Source of the DNA: Ceratothoa steindachneri
Taxonomy: Eukaryota > Arthropoda > Malacostraca > Isopoda > Cymothoidae
Assembly (NCBI GenBank): GCA_963969495.1
Contig: OZ018326.1
Location: 181,947,653-182,011,652 of the forward strand
Direction: 5' to 3'
Length of the DNA stretch: 64,000 nt
Of the stretch, positions 47,994 to 58,773 are shown in pieces. The notes beneath the pieces are model-generated. The model searched no databases, was not told the DNA's origin, and saw nothing but the letters and a program-made list of their open reading frames with translations. The translations under genes and the position numbers were made by a program. Each line of letters begins with the position of its first letter. The stretch's first letter is position 1.

Positions 47994-49373
47994 TCAGCCG
48001 TTCGGTTTATTGAGTCTACCCCAGTATGTTACTAAATGGTAGCGGTATTTCAACCTACTCGAATTACCCTTCTTATGGTACTTGACTACCTTTAAATTGA
48101 ACATTATGGATAGAGCGGCCTGTTGCAGTGGGGCATAATTGATGGAAGCGTGGGTCCCATAGCTCTCCTTTAACCAGGTACACGGGAAGATCGTATCTGG
48201 GTTCGATCTTTGGGGATCGAGCAAACGTTTTCCTGCGAGGTCGTTAATGGGCGTGGCGCTCACTACGACTTGGCGATTTAGCGGTAACTCCGTGGAAGTT
48301 CCGTTCGGGGAGGAGACTACTAGGGGTAGGGGATACTCATCCGCGTCTACCATTTGACTAGTCTTACCTGGGTGTATTGTAATAGCACCTCTTTCCTCCT
48401 TCCTTGTCACTCATTTGTCTCACTTATCTTAGTAGGTAGTTCCTCAGGTACACCTGCTCGTACCTCTACTCTACCTCCTACTTCTTCCCTGATAACCCCA
48501 TTTGGCTGGGTTGTCTTTGTAGGTTTTCCTTTAGGTACTCCTGCTGGTACCTCATCCCTACTTCCTACTTCTTCCATCGTTACCCTATTTGGCTGGGTTT
48601 CCCTCGATGGTCCTTTCTTAGGTCCAGGCCGGGCTACAACTTCCTCGGCCTCTATGAGATTCTCGATAGGTGCTCTTTCGAGTGCGAGCCATCTTTCCTT
48701 TTCTTCTCTCTCTTTTCTTTCAGCTTGAACACGTACTTTTTCCCTCTGTATTCTTGTTTCATCTATTTCTTTTTTAATCTTTATTCTCCTTTCTTTCGAC
48801 TCTTTTTCCCTCTTCATTCTCCTTTCCTCGGCTTCTTGTTCTGCTTTCGCTATTTCCTTTTCCCGTCGAGTTCTTCTTTCTTCATCTTCCAGCTTTATCT
48901 TTAGTCTTCTTTCTTCATCTTCCATTTCTATCCTTATTCTGAATTGCTGTGCTTCTCTTTTCAACAGTATTATACTTTCGCTTGTTTTACTTCCTCTCAG
49001 CATTCTTCTTTCATCTGTTTCTATTTTCCGCTGTATTCGGGATTCTTCACTTTTTCGGTTCATCCGTATTTCCATTAATTTACGTTCTCTTTTATCCTCT
49101 CTTATTATATCCTGTTTCTCTCTCAAACTTTATCAATTCTTGTTCTTCTTCTATATCCAAAATTCTTTCTTCTTCTTCACAATCTATTCTCAATTCTTCA
49201 AGGATGTAGGCATCCATATCATCGCCTTCAAATCCCAGAATTTGGGCTTGTAGGTAAAACCTTTCGACCGGATCTATTTTGTGTTGGTCCGTCGAATTTT
49301 CCTTACTGTACTTTGAGGTAATTATGCAAACACTCACCAGGTAGTGCTCAGCATAACTTACCCTTAATCCCAC
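47994..49373 (-). pseudogene. Gag-like coiled-coil protein of the LTR element, frameshifted
   Basis: Three overlapping minus-strand frames, 49,373-49,092, 49,126-48,407 and 48,410-47,994, read as one interrupted protein. The first contains YLQAQILGFEGDDMDAYI and an acidic EEEERILDIEEEQ stretch, which parallels the gag start at 23.47 kb (LGLSDKDLVAYV, then EEER). The second is about 150 residues of very charged Arg/Glu/Lys heptad-like coil (SESIILLKREAQQFRIRIEM; EDEERRLKIKLEDEERR) followed by Pro/Gly/Thr-rich linkers with a repeat of TQPN and GVP. The third has ATPINDLAGKRLLDPQRSN and no domain I know. None of the frames begins with a clear ATG. There is no SCAN-like capsid or zinc knuckle. 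A role in particle assembly is inference. Confidence 0.7.
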
Positions 49374-49592
49374 TACTATGTTGATTGAAATACCACTCCC
49401 GACAACAAATTTACCACTTGGCCTACCAATTACCTTCAGATTGTTACCACCCCTAACTCTACCAATTGTCCTCTCGTCAATTATTCTCTTACTCCTGATA
49501 TGACATTCCTTTACGTGTTGGCTTTTTCTTAATTTGACACTGCTACGTTCTTTCTAATAACATCCTACAAAACCTGACACCACTTTTATTTA

Positions 49593-51164
49593 TGTCGTAG
49601 AATTCCCCCCCCATTTTGTTCTATTCTAAGAGTGCTAAGAGTGTCCAATATATTGATATTATAAGAATATCTTAACGAACAGAGCCGTTACGAAACACGC
49701 AAGGATATATATATAAGAAACGAACATTAATCCCCAAATAACTTATATTTTATCTTTATCAATTGAATACATAACATTTATAAATTAACTACAGCAATAC
49801 TCTGAATATTATCCTAAACAAGAATTAATTAAATCATTTTACCCACAAAATTTGGTTAACGTTTTCTCTACACACAACAATAATATAAGAATTAGGCTTA
49901 CGGACTCATGTGGAGTTTAAAGGCCTCAGATTTTTTATTTACTCTCGACGCGTGCCGCCGGCCAGATGTAGATGAGCGAGATCACACGGTTGTTTTGGCG
50001 AGGGTGGCAGCTGGGGGGTCCACACGTTCTTCCGGGGGACGGGGGGGTTCTTTAAGGACGAAAACCAATACGGTGCTTTATGCAACACCTAGGCAGTCGT
50101 GGTCTCTCTGGCGAGAGTGAGTCGAACTTGGTTCTTAAATCAAGCTAACTTGGAGTGCGGAGTGACCCCCGAGTAACGAGCTCGAGGAGGAGCTTTTCTC
50201 CTTCGTTACTAATTTCCTTATGGACGAGGACTGAACTCGGGGAGGGTCTTCTTCAAGGGCGAGGATAACGGAGGAGGGTTTCTCTGGCGAGAATAAATTA
50301 CTTAACGTTCGGTTTGGTAACTCGGAACTAGCTCGAGGATGAGCTTTTTCTTAATTCCAGTCTTCCTCAAGGGCGAGTATAACGGAGGGGGATTTCTCTG
50401 ACGAGAACAAGTTGAACTTGGTTCCTCACCAAGTTAACAAAGAGTTCGGTGTGGCCAACGAGTAACGGGCTCGAGGAGAGAGCCTTTTCCTTCTTCTTTT
50501 CTTAATTCCTTAAGGACAAGGAATACCCCTGGTTTTTAAGGTGCACCAGGATATGAGGAGTCTCTCTGGCGAGAGTAAGTTGAACTTACCAAAGTTACCT
50601 TATCGTTTGGTTTGATAACCAGGGACTTAGCTGGAGGATGAGCTTCTTCTTAGCGCCTTAAGGTAGCTAGCCTTGCCTCTCTTGCAGGGTACTTCTTGGT
50701 CTGGCGAGCCAAGTACATTCCCTCTCTAGTCTCGGTAGTTTGGTTTGATCCGAAGACTTCGTCACCTAGAGACTGACGTATACTAACTCGATTTTCCCCA
50801 GAGTTCCTCATTTATACCTCGTCACCCAACTGGGGGAGTGGTAAGGGGAACAGGGGCTTGAGGACGGACCCAGGAGAGTTCTTTTGGCCAACGGTTTTTC
50901 ACACGAAGTCAAACATCGGCTCCGCGTTAGCCTTCGAGATTGGGAGAAACCCGTCTCCAATTTCTTATTCGACGTGAAACTGGATCTGACTCTCCTGGGT
51001 GAGATCTTACATTTTGATCTTTAGGGTCTTTCATGGCACCGAGTTGTGCCACACTGCGGTTAAGCACTGAACCCGCCGATGCCTTCGACGGATGTCTTTG
51101 CGGTAACCGCCTTGTGACTGCACCAAGAGTAAACAAATGGGGGGGGAGGGAAGATTCCCCTACT
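49593..51164 (-). repeat. 5' LTR of the gag-only element
   Basis: The LTR is 1,572 bases long, bounded by TGTCGTAGAATTCC on the left of the plus strand and ATTCCCCTACT on the right. It carries the same internal hairpin blocks as the partner LTR. A TATA-like GGTATAAATGAGG (minus sense) lies near 50,813, which would drive transcription leftwards through the internal region. Confidence 0.92.
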
Positions 51165-51169
51165 GCCTA

Positions 51170-51685
51170 TATTCACCATTTCTCTTTCCTGGACGTATCA
51201 GTTTAAAGATGCATAGTTTCTTCTCTATTCCATAAAGCATATCGAATATTTGATCCTTGTTTCTTGCAGGAAGGAATAAGTACGATCATCCAAACATTTA
51301 TTAAGCTGCAAGCTGCAGTATCCGAAATGGTTCATATAAAAATGTCATTATAAAGCCAGAACCATCTTTTACTCACTAGTTAATCGTAAAGATAAAGTAT
51401 GTGACAATTATTATATAACATTCACATACTTGCCCCAATTAAATAATTTTAAAAAGTTTGCATATGTAAACAACATCAATGTTGCCTTTTAATAAGTAAA
51501 AACGATTCAAAATAGTCCGTCGAAAAATAGATCTACCAATAAAGAACAGGGAGTTTATTTTATCCCTTGAAAATCTTGCAATCAAGTATATTTTGGCGAA
51601 ACCAGCAGATTCTCAACATGAAAACCATTCAATTGATATTGAAAAGAGAAAAATAATTTATAATTCTCACAATTATATACATAGG
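51170..51685. other. No gene seen
   Basis: AT-rich flank of the LTR element insertion. Confidence 0.5.
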
Positions 51686-51689
51686 CTTG

Positions 51690-51811
51690 TACCATACCAC
51701 CCCCTCCCCCATAACATTTCGACTTGTAAATATGTGTGTCCATAAGTTAACAAGGTTTGTGTCGAAACCTGGTTTCGCGAATAAAATGATCTTAACACTT
51801 CGGTTTCTTTC

Positions 51812-51815
<4 letters not shown>
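51690..51815 (+). mobile_element. Probable Penelope-type 3' tail
   Basis: GTGTCGAAACCTGG, then GCGAATAAAATG, then TTCCGGCATATATA leads into an (AT)n array. Order and spacing resemble the PLE tails at 2.1, 3.4 and 21.85 kb, but the CTGATGA motif is not clear. No coding part is visible. Confidence 0.4.

Positions 51816-51901
<86 letters not shown>
51816..51901. repeat. (AT)n microsatellite
   Basis: Pure AT array of about 85 bases directly after the PLE-type tail. Confidence 0.95.
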
Positions 51902-51904
<3 letters not shown>

Positions 51905-52044
51905 CTTTTGGGGGCTGATGGATGGGCTATCCCTAAGTGTTGTCTTCCAGTTTTAGATGATAGGATCACCTGCTGGACCTGAAGCAGAGCAGTTTTCTAA
52001 TTATGCCATTATCTTAACTGCACCAATTTGTCTTGGATAATTCT

Positions 52045-52046
<2 letters not shown>

Positions 52047-52080
<34 letters not shown>
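52047..52080. repeat. (AT)n tract
   Basis: About 34 bases of AT repeat, ending at the palindrome. Confidence 0.95.
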
Positions 52081-52085
<5 letters not shown>

Positions 52086-52121
52086 TAACGTTATAGCCAC
52101 GTGGCTATAACGTTATTCATA
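52080..52121. repeat. Perfect 42-bp palindrome
   Basis: The left half ATGAATAACGTTATAGCCAC is followed without spacer by its exact reverse complement. One further T/A pair outside it also matches. It is flanked on the left by (AT)n and, 37 bases to the right, by another AT tract. Confidence 0.97.
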
Positions 52122-52158
52122 AATTCCTCACGTTCCTTATTTTCGTGATTCAGTTATA

Positions 52159-52180
52159 CATATATATATATATATATATA
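52159..52180. repeat. (AT)n tract, transposon target
   Basis: AT repeat whose last TA (52,179-52,180) is the target dinucleotide of the Tc1/mariner copy that starts at 52,181. Confidence 0.9.
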
Positions 52181-53809
52181 CAAGGTTTTATTTTTACATG
52201 TTCTACTTTTGAAGTTTAATTAAATCAAGAATAATTTTGTGATTATAATGAAACTTTCAGAAATTTTGATAATATTTGTAAATTTTTTTCCTAAAATGGC
52301 TAATTGATTCATTTATTATTTTAGTTTTAGTGAAGTATTGATTTTTAACAAATTTTCGCTGAACTTTCAGATATTTTTTCGACTATTAAAACCAATTATA
52401 TTTTAACTAATTTTATTAGCTTAAAATGAACAAAAAACTAAGACTAATACATAATTAACATAATAACATAATTTATTAGAAGATTCTTTTAAAATCCTGA
52501 CCATTCTTCTCATAACATCCATTTACTCGCAACAAAATAGCTCTCATCACTTTTTTTAAAAGTTCTTCATCGATGTTATTAGTTTCTTCAGCGATATTAT
52601 TTTTCAGCTCTTGGGTACTTATAGGATTACTACGGTAAACAGGCTCTTTTAAATATCCACATAAAAAACCCAAAGGTGTTAGATCGGGGGATCTTGGAGA
52701 CCACTTAAATTCACTGTTTCGGGAAATGATTTTTTCTCTGAAGCTAGGTCTTAACAACTGCATTGTTTCATTCGATGGATGTGATGTTGCACTATCTTGC
52801 TAGAAAAACAGTTGACGTCTATATTGAAGCCTTCGAAAGTTCAGTAAAAAATATTCTTCGTGCATGTGTTGGTATCTTTTGCCATTCACAGTGACTGAAT
52901 TTCCATTTTCATTCTAATAAAAATACGGTCCAATAAACTTCTGAGGTGTTATCGCACACCACACAGTGATGTTTGCAGGATGCAGCTCTTTCTGGTGTAT
53001 AGCTTCTGGGTTGTGATCCGACTGTATTTTGTAGTTCTGCTTATTATTGTATCTGCTGAGATGAAAGTGCGCTTCGTCAGACATTATCACGGGAGGTACA
53101 TCAACTTCCCCAAATTTTCGTATTAATTCATCTGCATAAGATTTTCTTTTCGTCAAATAGTTTTGTTCTATTTTTTGCACAACCTGAATCTTGTGTGGCT
53201 TGAGTTCCAATTTTTTCTTCATTACATTGAATGTTGCATTTTTTGACAATCCCACTTGTTTTGATCTTCTCTTCAATTATTTCTGAGGAGACCCTTCGTC
53301 GTTTTCGTCCATCTTGTATACTATAGGTGTCTCGAAGTTTTTTAATTATTCTGCATTGCACTCGTTGTGTTGAAACTACTGAATAATTGCATCTGAAGAA
53401 TGTTTTAACAATTTTTTTTCGTCCAATCATTTCTAGGAGATTCCATGTTTTCAGTTTAAAAAATTTCTTACTAATTATTTGGGGCAGAAGTATTTTCTAC
53501 TTTTATAGTCTACGAATGATTATGATGCTAATAAATTTGTTACTTCACAAATTTCGCGAAAATTTTGATAAGAATCCTGTATTCCAAAAATATTTTTTTT
53601 TAACAAAACTTTTTACGCTTTCCGTCTCTAGCAAAAAAATGACCGTTTAACTACAACTGGCATAACTCCTAAAATAATGAATGAATCAATTAGAAATTTA
53701 GGAAAAAGAACTTACACTTATTATCAACTTGTAAAAGTTTATTTTTGAACACAAAATTATTCTTAATTTTATTAAACTTAAAAAATAGGACATGTAAAAA
53801 AAGACCCTG
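52181..53809 (-). mobile_element. Full-length dead Tc1/mariner element with about 140-bp inverted repeats
   Basis: A 1,629-bp element flanked by TA (52,179-52,180 and 53,810-53,811). The left end (CAAGGTTTTATTTTTACATG) and the right end as reverse complement (CAGGGTCTTTTTTTACATG) match imperfectly for about 140-145 bases, to roughly 52,325 and 53,670. Both arms contain AGAATAATTTTGTG and TTCCTAAA followed by CTAATTGATTCATT. The transposase pseudogene lies between them on the minus strand. Confidence 0.92.
52476..53430 (-). pseudogene. Tc1/mariner-superfamily transposase pseudogene (arthropod type)
   Basis: Minus-strand order: RKKIVKTFFRCNYSVVSTQR (HTH start), then KRRSKQVGLSKNATFNVMKK (second HTH), LKPHKIQVVQKIEQNYLTKR, and SDEAHFHLSRYNNKQNYKI with the first catalytic Asp. 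It continues as NPEAIHQKELHPANITVWCA and GPYFY, then a stop, NENGNSVTVNGKRYQHM, a stop, QDSATSHPSN with the second Asp, and SPRSPDLTPLGF with the third Asp. It ends KEPVYRSNPISTQELKNNI. By my count 36 residues separate the second and third Asp. One frameshift near 53,270 and two stops (near 52,907 and 52,800) inactivate it, but all three acidic residues are still readable, so inactivation seems recent compared with other copies. Confidence 0.9.
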
Positions 53810-53989
53810 TATATGTGTGACCCCCCAAAAAACGAGCCTGCAAACACTTTTTGTGATATATCCTTCATTCATTCACTAATCACCCGTACTTTGCAGGACA
53901 TAACAGAAGCAACGCCTGCAAACACAACTACATATAAATGTGAGCTCCAGCAAAGAATATACTGAGTCAAACATTACTACAAGACAGGC

Positions 53990-55030
53990 TCGTTCATGAA
54001 AGTGCAGAGCACTTTCGTACTTAGTTCGAATGAGGAAAAGACCCCTCCAAGAGCCGAATTCAGGACTAGGAGGACTACTTCAAGAATTATGAGACAGTAA
54101 GGAGCCTCAATGCAGCCAGTTACAACCGTCTAAGCCATTCAGGATGCCCTAGGAAGCGTACAGCTGAGCTAATCGAGGGCGTGTGAGAGTCAGTTCAGCA
54201 GAGTCCAAAACGCTCTGTGCGCAAGCGAAGTCAGCCCCTCGGTATATCCCGCGAGACTTGCAAGAGAGTGCTAGAAATGGATGTAAAGGCCTACCCATAC
54301 AAAATACAGACGAAAAAGACCCTTAAAGCCTCAGAAAAAGAAGCAGAGAAAGGCTATGGCAGTCAAGGTACTGGAAAAGATTCAGGAGACCGCAACTTTC
54401 CTTAACCTCCTTTGGACCCCAGGTGAAGCTCACTTCCATCTTGAAGGAAAGCTAAACTCGAAAAAAAATGTCTTCTGGGGGACTTGCGGACCAAATAAGG
54501 TAGATACCAAGCCTCTAGACTCCTCTATGTGCACGGTATGAACTGGAATCTCAGCCAGAGGCATCATCGGACCATTCTTCTTTGAGGAATCTAGCGCGAC
54601 AGTGACAGTCACCAAGGAGTGGTATGCTGAGGTCCTCAAAACCTTCAATAGGGAGGAGAAGTGCCCTGTTCCCGTCGTTTATGGCAAAGTTCTCGATACA
54701 GCACGATGGAGCAAGCTCTCATACTTCAAACCTGTCCCGAGATTGGGTAAAAGAGTACCTTGGCGGCCGTATGATCAGTCTCAAGATTAATTTTGAGTGG
54801 GCACCTCACACCGCAGACCTTCGCTCCCCAGATTTCTTTCTGTTGGGCTTCTTTGAAGATACAGTGTATGCAGGGAGACCCAGGACCATCACGGAACTCA
54901 AAGAAGCCATCAGGCAGGAAATCAGAGCCTTTAGTCGGTCGGTTTATAAGGACGTCATGGACAACTTTTGCAGCGCCTCAAGAAATGCACAGAGCTAAAT
55001 GAAAGTCATCTCGAACACGTGCTCTAGAAT
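53990..55030 (+). pseudogene. Tc3-like transposase pseudogene
   Basis: The plus strand reads ETVRSLNAASYNRLSHSGCP, then RKRTAELIEGV, SVQQSPKRSVRKRSQPLGIS, KAYPYKIQTKKTL, and LWTPGEAHFHLEGKLNSKKN, where the family has SDEAHF, so the first catalytic Asp is lost to Gly. Next come VFWGTCGPNKV, ISARGIIGPFFFEESSATVT and VTKEWYAEVLKTFN, then HDGASSHTSNLSRDWVKEYL with the second Asp, and FEWAPHTADLRSPDFF with the third. It ends TVYAGRPRTITELKEAIRQE and VYKDVMDNF. Several frameshifts (near 54,200, 54,360, 54,540 and 54,700) break it. The right end of the element is probably GGGTAACCCTG followed by TA at 55,183-55,184. The left end was not found. Confidence 0.88.
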
Positions 55031-55184
55031 AGAGAAGAAAAATCCAAAGACCGTCGTATTTTGGTATGGTGTTTTTAAACACAATAATCTAGTTATCACC
55101 AAAGTTTCATTCAATGCTTTCAGAAAATTAAGAAATGGGGGCCAATCGAAATTTGGGGCCTGATTATTTGGGGGTAACCCTGTA

Positions 55185-58100
55185 TTATATATCTCCTTCT
55201 GACGAATACGTATTTATACAGAAAAAAAGGAAAATTGGCGACGTAAAGCAAGAAATTACTATTTTACAAATATTGCAGTGCGATGCACATTCACATTTAT
55301 TAACACAGATATGTTGATACCTTTTGATTTCCTGTTTCAGAACTTGGTTTATTCTGGTCTAATTCTTTATAAAGAAAAACTAAACTTTTCGGTGGTCATT
55401 TGAATGGGTTCAATTATTTTATGTGTTGAAACTAAAGTCATATTGAACAGTCGGTTAATTAAATTATGAGAAATATAATCGTACAATGTTAAATTTTCGG
55501 AATATACGATTGCAATTTGCATTAATTTGGTATCAGTCTAAGAGGGAGAGATAATGACCCACTAATTTGATTTGGCGTGGTGGCGAGAGTATAAAATCTG
55601 TTCAAAACGAAAAGACTGTGAAAACGTTTTATTAAAATAATTTATTAAGGATTCGAATATAGCTTTATATTAACAGTTAATTCATGTACTCTTACTCTTT
55701 CTCCTTTCTATCTCTTACCATTTTAAATCGCTTAGTTGTTTCTTCTCTCCACATTCGTCAGACCTTCTCTTCCGCCATTGTATGACAAGGGTATGACTTT
55801 GATTGAAAGCCGACATTATTCATTTAAAAAATCAGTTATTTTTAAATGGTTTTTCACAAAACAAATTAAATAGGCTGTCATTTCACTGTCATTTTGCATT
55901 TTCGTTTATTGAGAAGTAGTTCTAGAACTAATTTGAAAGACGTTCCAATCTCTAAATATTTATCGAATTGTTATCATTTCTCTCATAAGGAATTGCTGAC
56001 TGTTAACTTTTGGTTTGTAGGCTTCATCTCGCCAAAAGATTGGCTATGTCACAAATATAGTCAGTGAGAAAATAAGATATTAATAGGTTGTGACTATGAA
56101 TACCTATAAAGTAGGCACTCTCGAACCATACAAACTCTTCTACAAGAAAAAACTAGATATTAAGAAAAAACTACGAAAAATAGTAAAATTTATACTTCTC
56201 AGAGGAATGTCAATTTAATTCCTCTTTATGTTACGCGTAACTCCATTACTGATCTGCTTATCGCCTTTATCTTTAGTATTTTATTTCCATTCGCATTTAA
56301 TGAGTTATAAAGATTTTTTCCTTATATTATTTAATTATTTCCTCAACTATTTCGTTGCGCCAAATTAGCTCATTAAGCTACTACACATTCATTTCAATTA
56401 TTGTAGGAGCGAATATAGAATTCGGTGCGCTTTCAAACACTGGTATCTTGGTTAAACTTTTCTCAGTCCCAATAACGGATTTTTGGAGACTTGTGAAACC
56501 AACAAAGGATATTCACCCGCTGCGGGATAAATTTCCTGGTTTGAGGATGTGGTTTTTATCTTTATACATATCGTATGGCGCATTTGTCATTCAATTCAGC
56601 GGTTTTTGATGCAGCCGCACTCGACGAAAATTTTAATAGGGAAGGAGAAAGACTAATGAAGAAAAGGATGAATAACTAAGAAGAAATAGGCAAAGAATGT
56701 TGTGGACGACAGAGACACGAATAGCAGTTTTTAAATTTTTTCACGTAAATACTAAGCTGAGGATAGACATTATAAAACTCCAGGAACAAACTTATAAAAC
56801 AGGACATAATCCTATACGTATAAACTTTAACTTTCATTTTGGTAACACATCAACAAACCTCGACGCTGATGGATGGGAAGTTTGCCTCAGCTCACCAACC
56901 ACTTCTGACGTTTAGAAAAATGCGTCGAACTCAAAATATTTTGAAAGAATTTACTTCTAAATGATATGTGCAAGTGGATAATTATACCTTTCTGTATAAA
57001 TTGATTGTATGCTCATGTTAGAGATTTAACTATAAAAGTTTGTTTTTTTAATCATATTAATTTACTTGCGATTACTTCAGACTAGCGTTAAGCATCTTCA
57101 AACTATGAATTTTTCACATTGGATATTCACATCTTTTCAAAAGCACGTTTTATCCTCACATTTTAACTAGAATTTTTTTATAATGCTTTTTATTATTCGT
57201 CTTCTATAGTTCCACCGTTCTTCATTTTAGCTCTCTCTAACTTCGTTTCCGCTGGCGATGCCAATTTCCGTTTTCCAGAATATATCTTAAAGTGAATCTT
57301 TTTTTCCTTCAGACACCTATCAAATATACAATGGAGTCAGGCACGCACGTTTTTTTTCCCTGTGATAATTTTCAGAATAACGCATGTCGTATTTTTGGTG
57401 TCTCTAATTGAACTTGGTGGATGAAGGTTCGTAAACACCGTATAGCGATAATTAGGGTTCAGATTACTGAAACAGAATTGAATAAAGTAAATCATGCGAT
57501 GCGGGTGAAGTTTTAAATATTCGGAATATTCCTGTGTTTCAACATAGTGGGTCTTCCATACACTCAGTGTTTGATGCCCAATATGTTTAGAAAAGGAACT
57601 ATAAATATGAACTTTCTTTAAAGGTTTTGCGCTTATTAATATCAATTCTAGCCTAGAGAAGTTCGTGACGGCTATGTGAACATCATCAACTGCATGCTTT
57701 GCGACTTAACTCATTTTAGAAAATATTTCTATTAAAATCTCGCCTTAGCTTAGAACTATGTTTTTGTATTCTGTTCTTTATTCTGTAAATATCCTGAAGC
57801 CTTGATCACCTCTAAAGGATATATAAAATTTAGCGACTCTCATGGTAATTGGGGATCTATTAGTTAGAGTTTAGTTACCAATCTCAAACTTCAGTCTCTA
57901 CTGTTGACTTATGTGATGGCATATGTAGTTAGACAAAATTCAGGTTACCACCCCCTACAAACTTGAATTAAGTTATAAAATTATATTTCCTAAATTAATC
58001 ACGATTAATTCAAGAGACGACAACAAATAAGTCAATACTGCCCACTAGGACTAGCTTACAATTTTGTAAATGTACTAGTATATAGATAGGGAACAACTCG

Positions 58101-58750
58101 TACCGATTTATTTACCATGATGTTAGGTTATCTTCCCTGTTTACAAAATTAGGGATTTCGAGCCTCCGGGCAAGAAGAGAGCACTGCTCCTTTGAATCTT
58201 GTATGGTGTCAGTAGTAAAACACCCAAGTTAGATTGCATTTAGTCATTTTCAGCCTATAGCACCTATGGTAAAAAAAACTAATGATATCTGTGCCCAATA
58301 AGAAAATGCTGGAACGCCATAAAATAGGGCACAAATGGTAACCAGGTAGTGATGACGTCATTGCGTTATAGAATTGGAAATTTCCACCATCTTAAGAATC
58401 TTAAACCCATGGAACCGCGATGGAGAAGCCAAAGATTTCGCAACCCACAAGGGTTATCAGGCGAAGACTGGATCACCTTCCTGCAGAGGTCTCCAGGGCA
58501 TTGGATATCCAGCATACCTGAAGGAATTAGAAAAGTTATTTTTCAGACTTGTAAATAACCCTATGGTTGTTATGTAATATACCCTATGAATATATAAATG
58601 AAATAGTCGCTTGGATGCGGGGCAGGAAGAGGACACCTGCCACCTTCTGGCTTGTGTCCGAAAAGACGAGTAAACCCGGACAAAGGCCCGTGGTCTCGAA
58701 TGACGTGCACCCGAAGCTCTTGTTTTTGCGATTGCGATAAAAAAGTACTG
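55185..58750. other. 3.6 kb with no gene seen
   Basis: AT-rich. Open frames at 56,355-56,609 (plus, preceded by ATTATTGTAG, which could be an acceptor), 57,337-57,645 (minus) and 58,349-58,577 (two plus frames) could not be assigned. I see no family motif in them. Confidence 0.45.
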
Positions 58751-58773
58751 CTAACTTAACCTAACCTAACCTA
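58751..58773 (-). repeat. Short interstitial arthropod-type telomere repeat
   Basis: CTTAACCTAACCTAACCTAG is three and a half AACCT units, the complement of the (TTAGG)n telomere repeat of most arthropods. It is too short to be a telomere. Confidence 0.75.

Larger units (their letters stand above)
45952..51169 (-). mobile_element. Complete LTR retrotransposon lacking pol (gag-only, non-autonomous)
   Basis: Two LTRs (45,957-47,523 and 49,593-51,164) flank 2,069 bases of internal DNA, and the whole is bordered by the 5-bp duplication GCCTA (45,952-45,956 and 51,165-51,169). The internal ORFs are on the minus strand, so the 5' LTR is the right-hand one. In minus sense the LTR runs TGTAGGG to CTACGACA. 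A purine-rich GATGGGAGGTA sits directly before the 3' LTR, as a polypurine tract should. A possible primer-binding site TGGTGTCAGGTT starts ten bases after the 5' LTR. No protease, reverse transcriptase or integrase is encoded, so it would depend on an autonomous relative. By eye the LTRs are about 95% alike over a 255-base stretch. Confidence 0.92.

Noticed and set aside
56355..56609. Possible host exon after an acceptor-like ATTATTGTAG
   Set aside because: No recognised domain and no donor or neighbouring exon found. Kept only as an unassigned open frame.
58751..58773. Telomere or telomere-fusion site
   Set aside because: Only about three and a half AACCT units. Such short runs are common in arthropod interiors.
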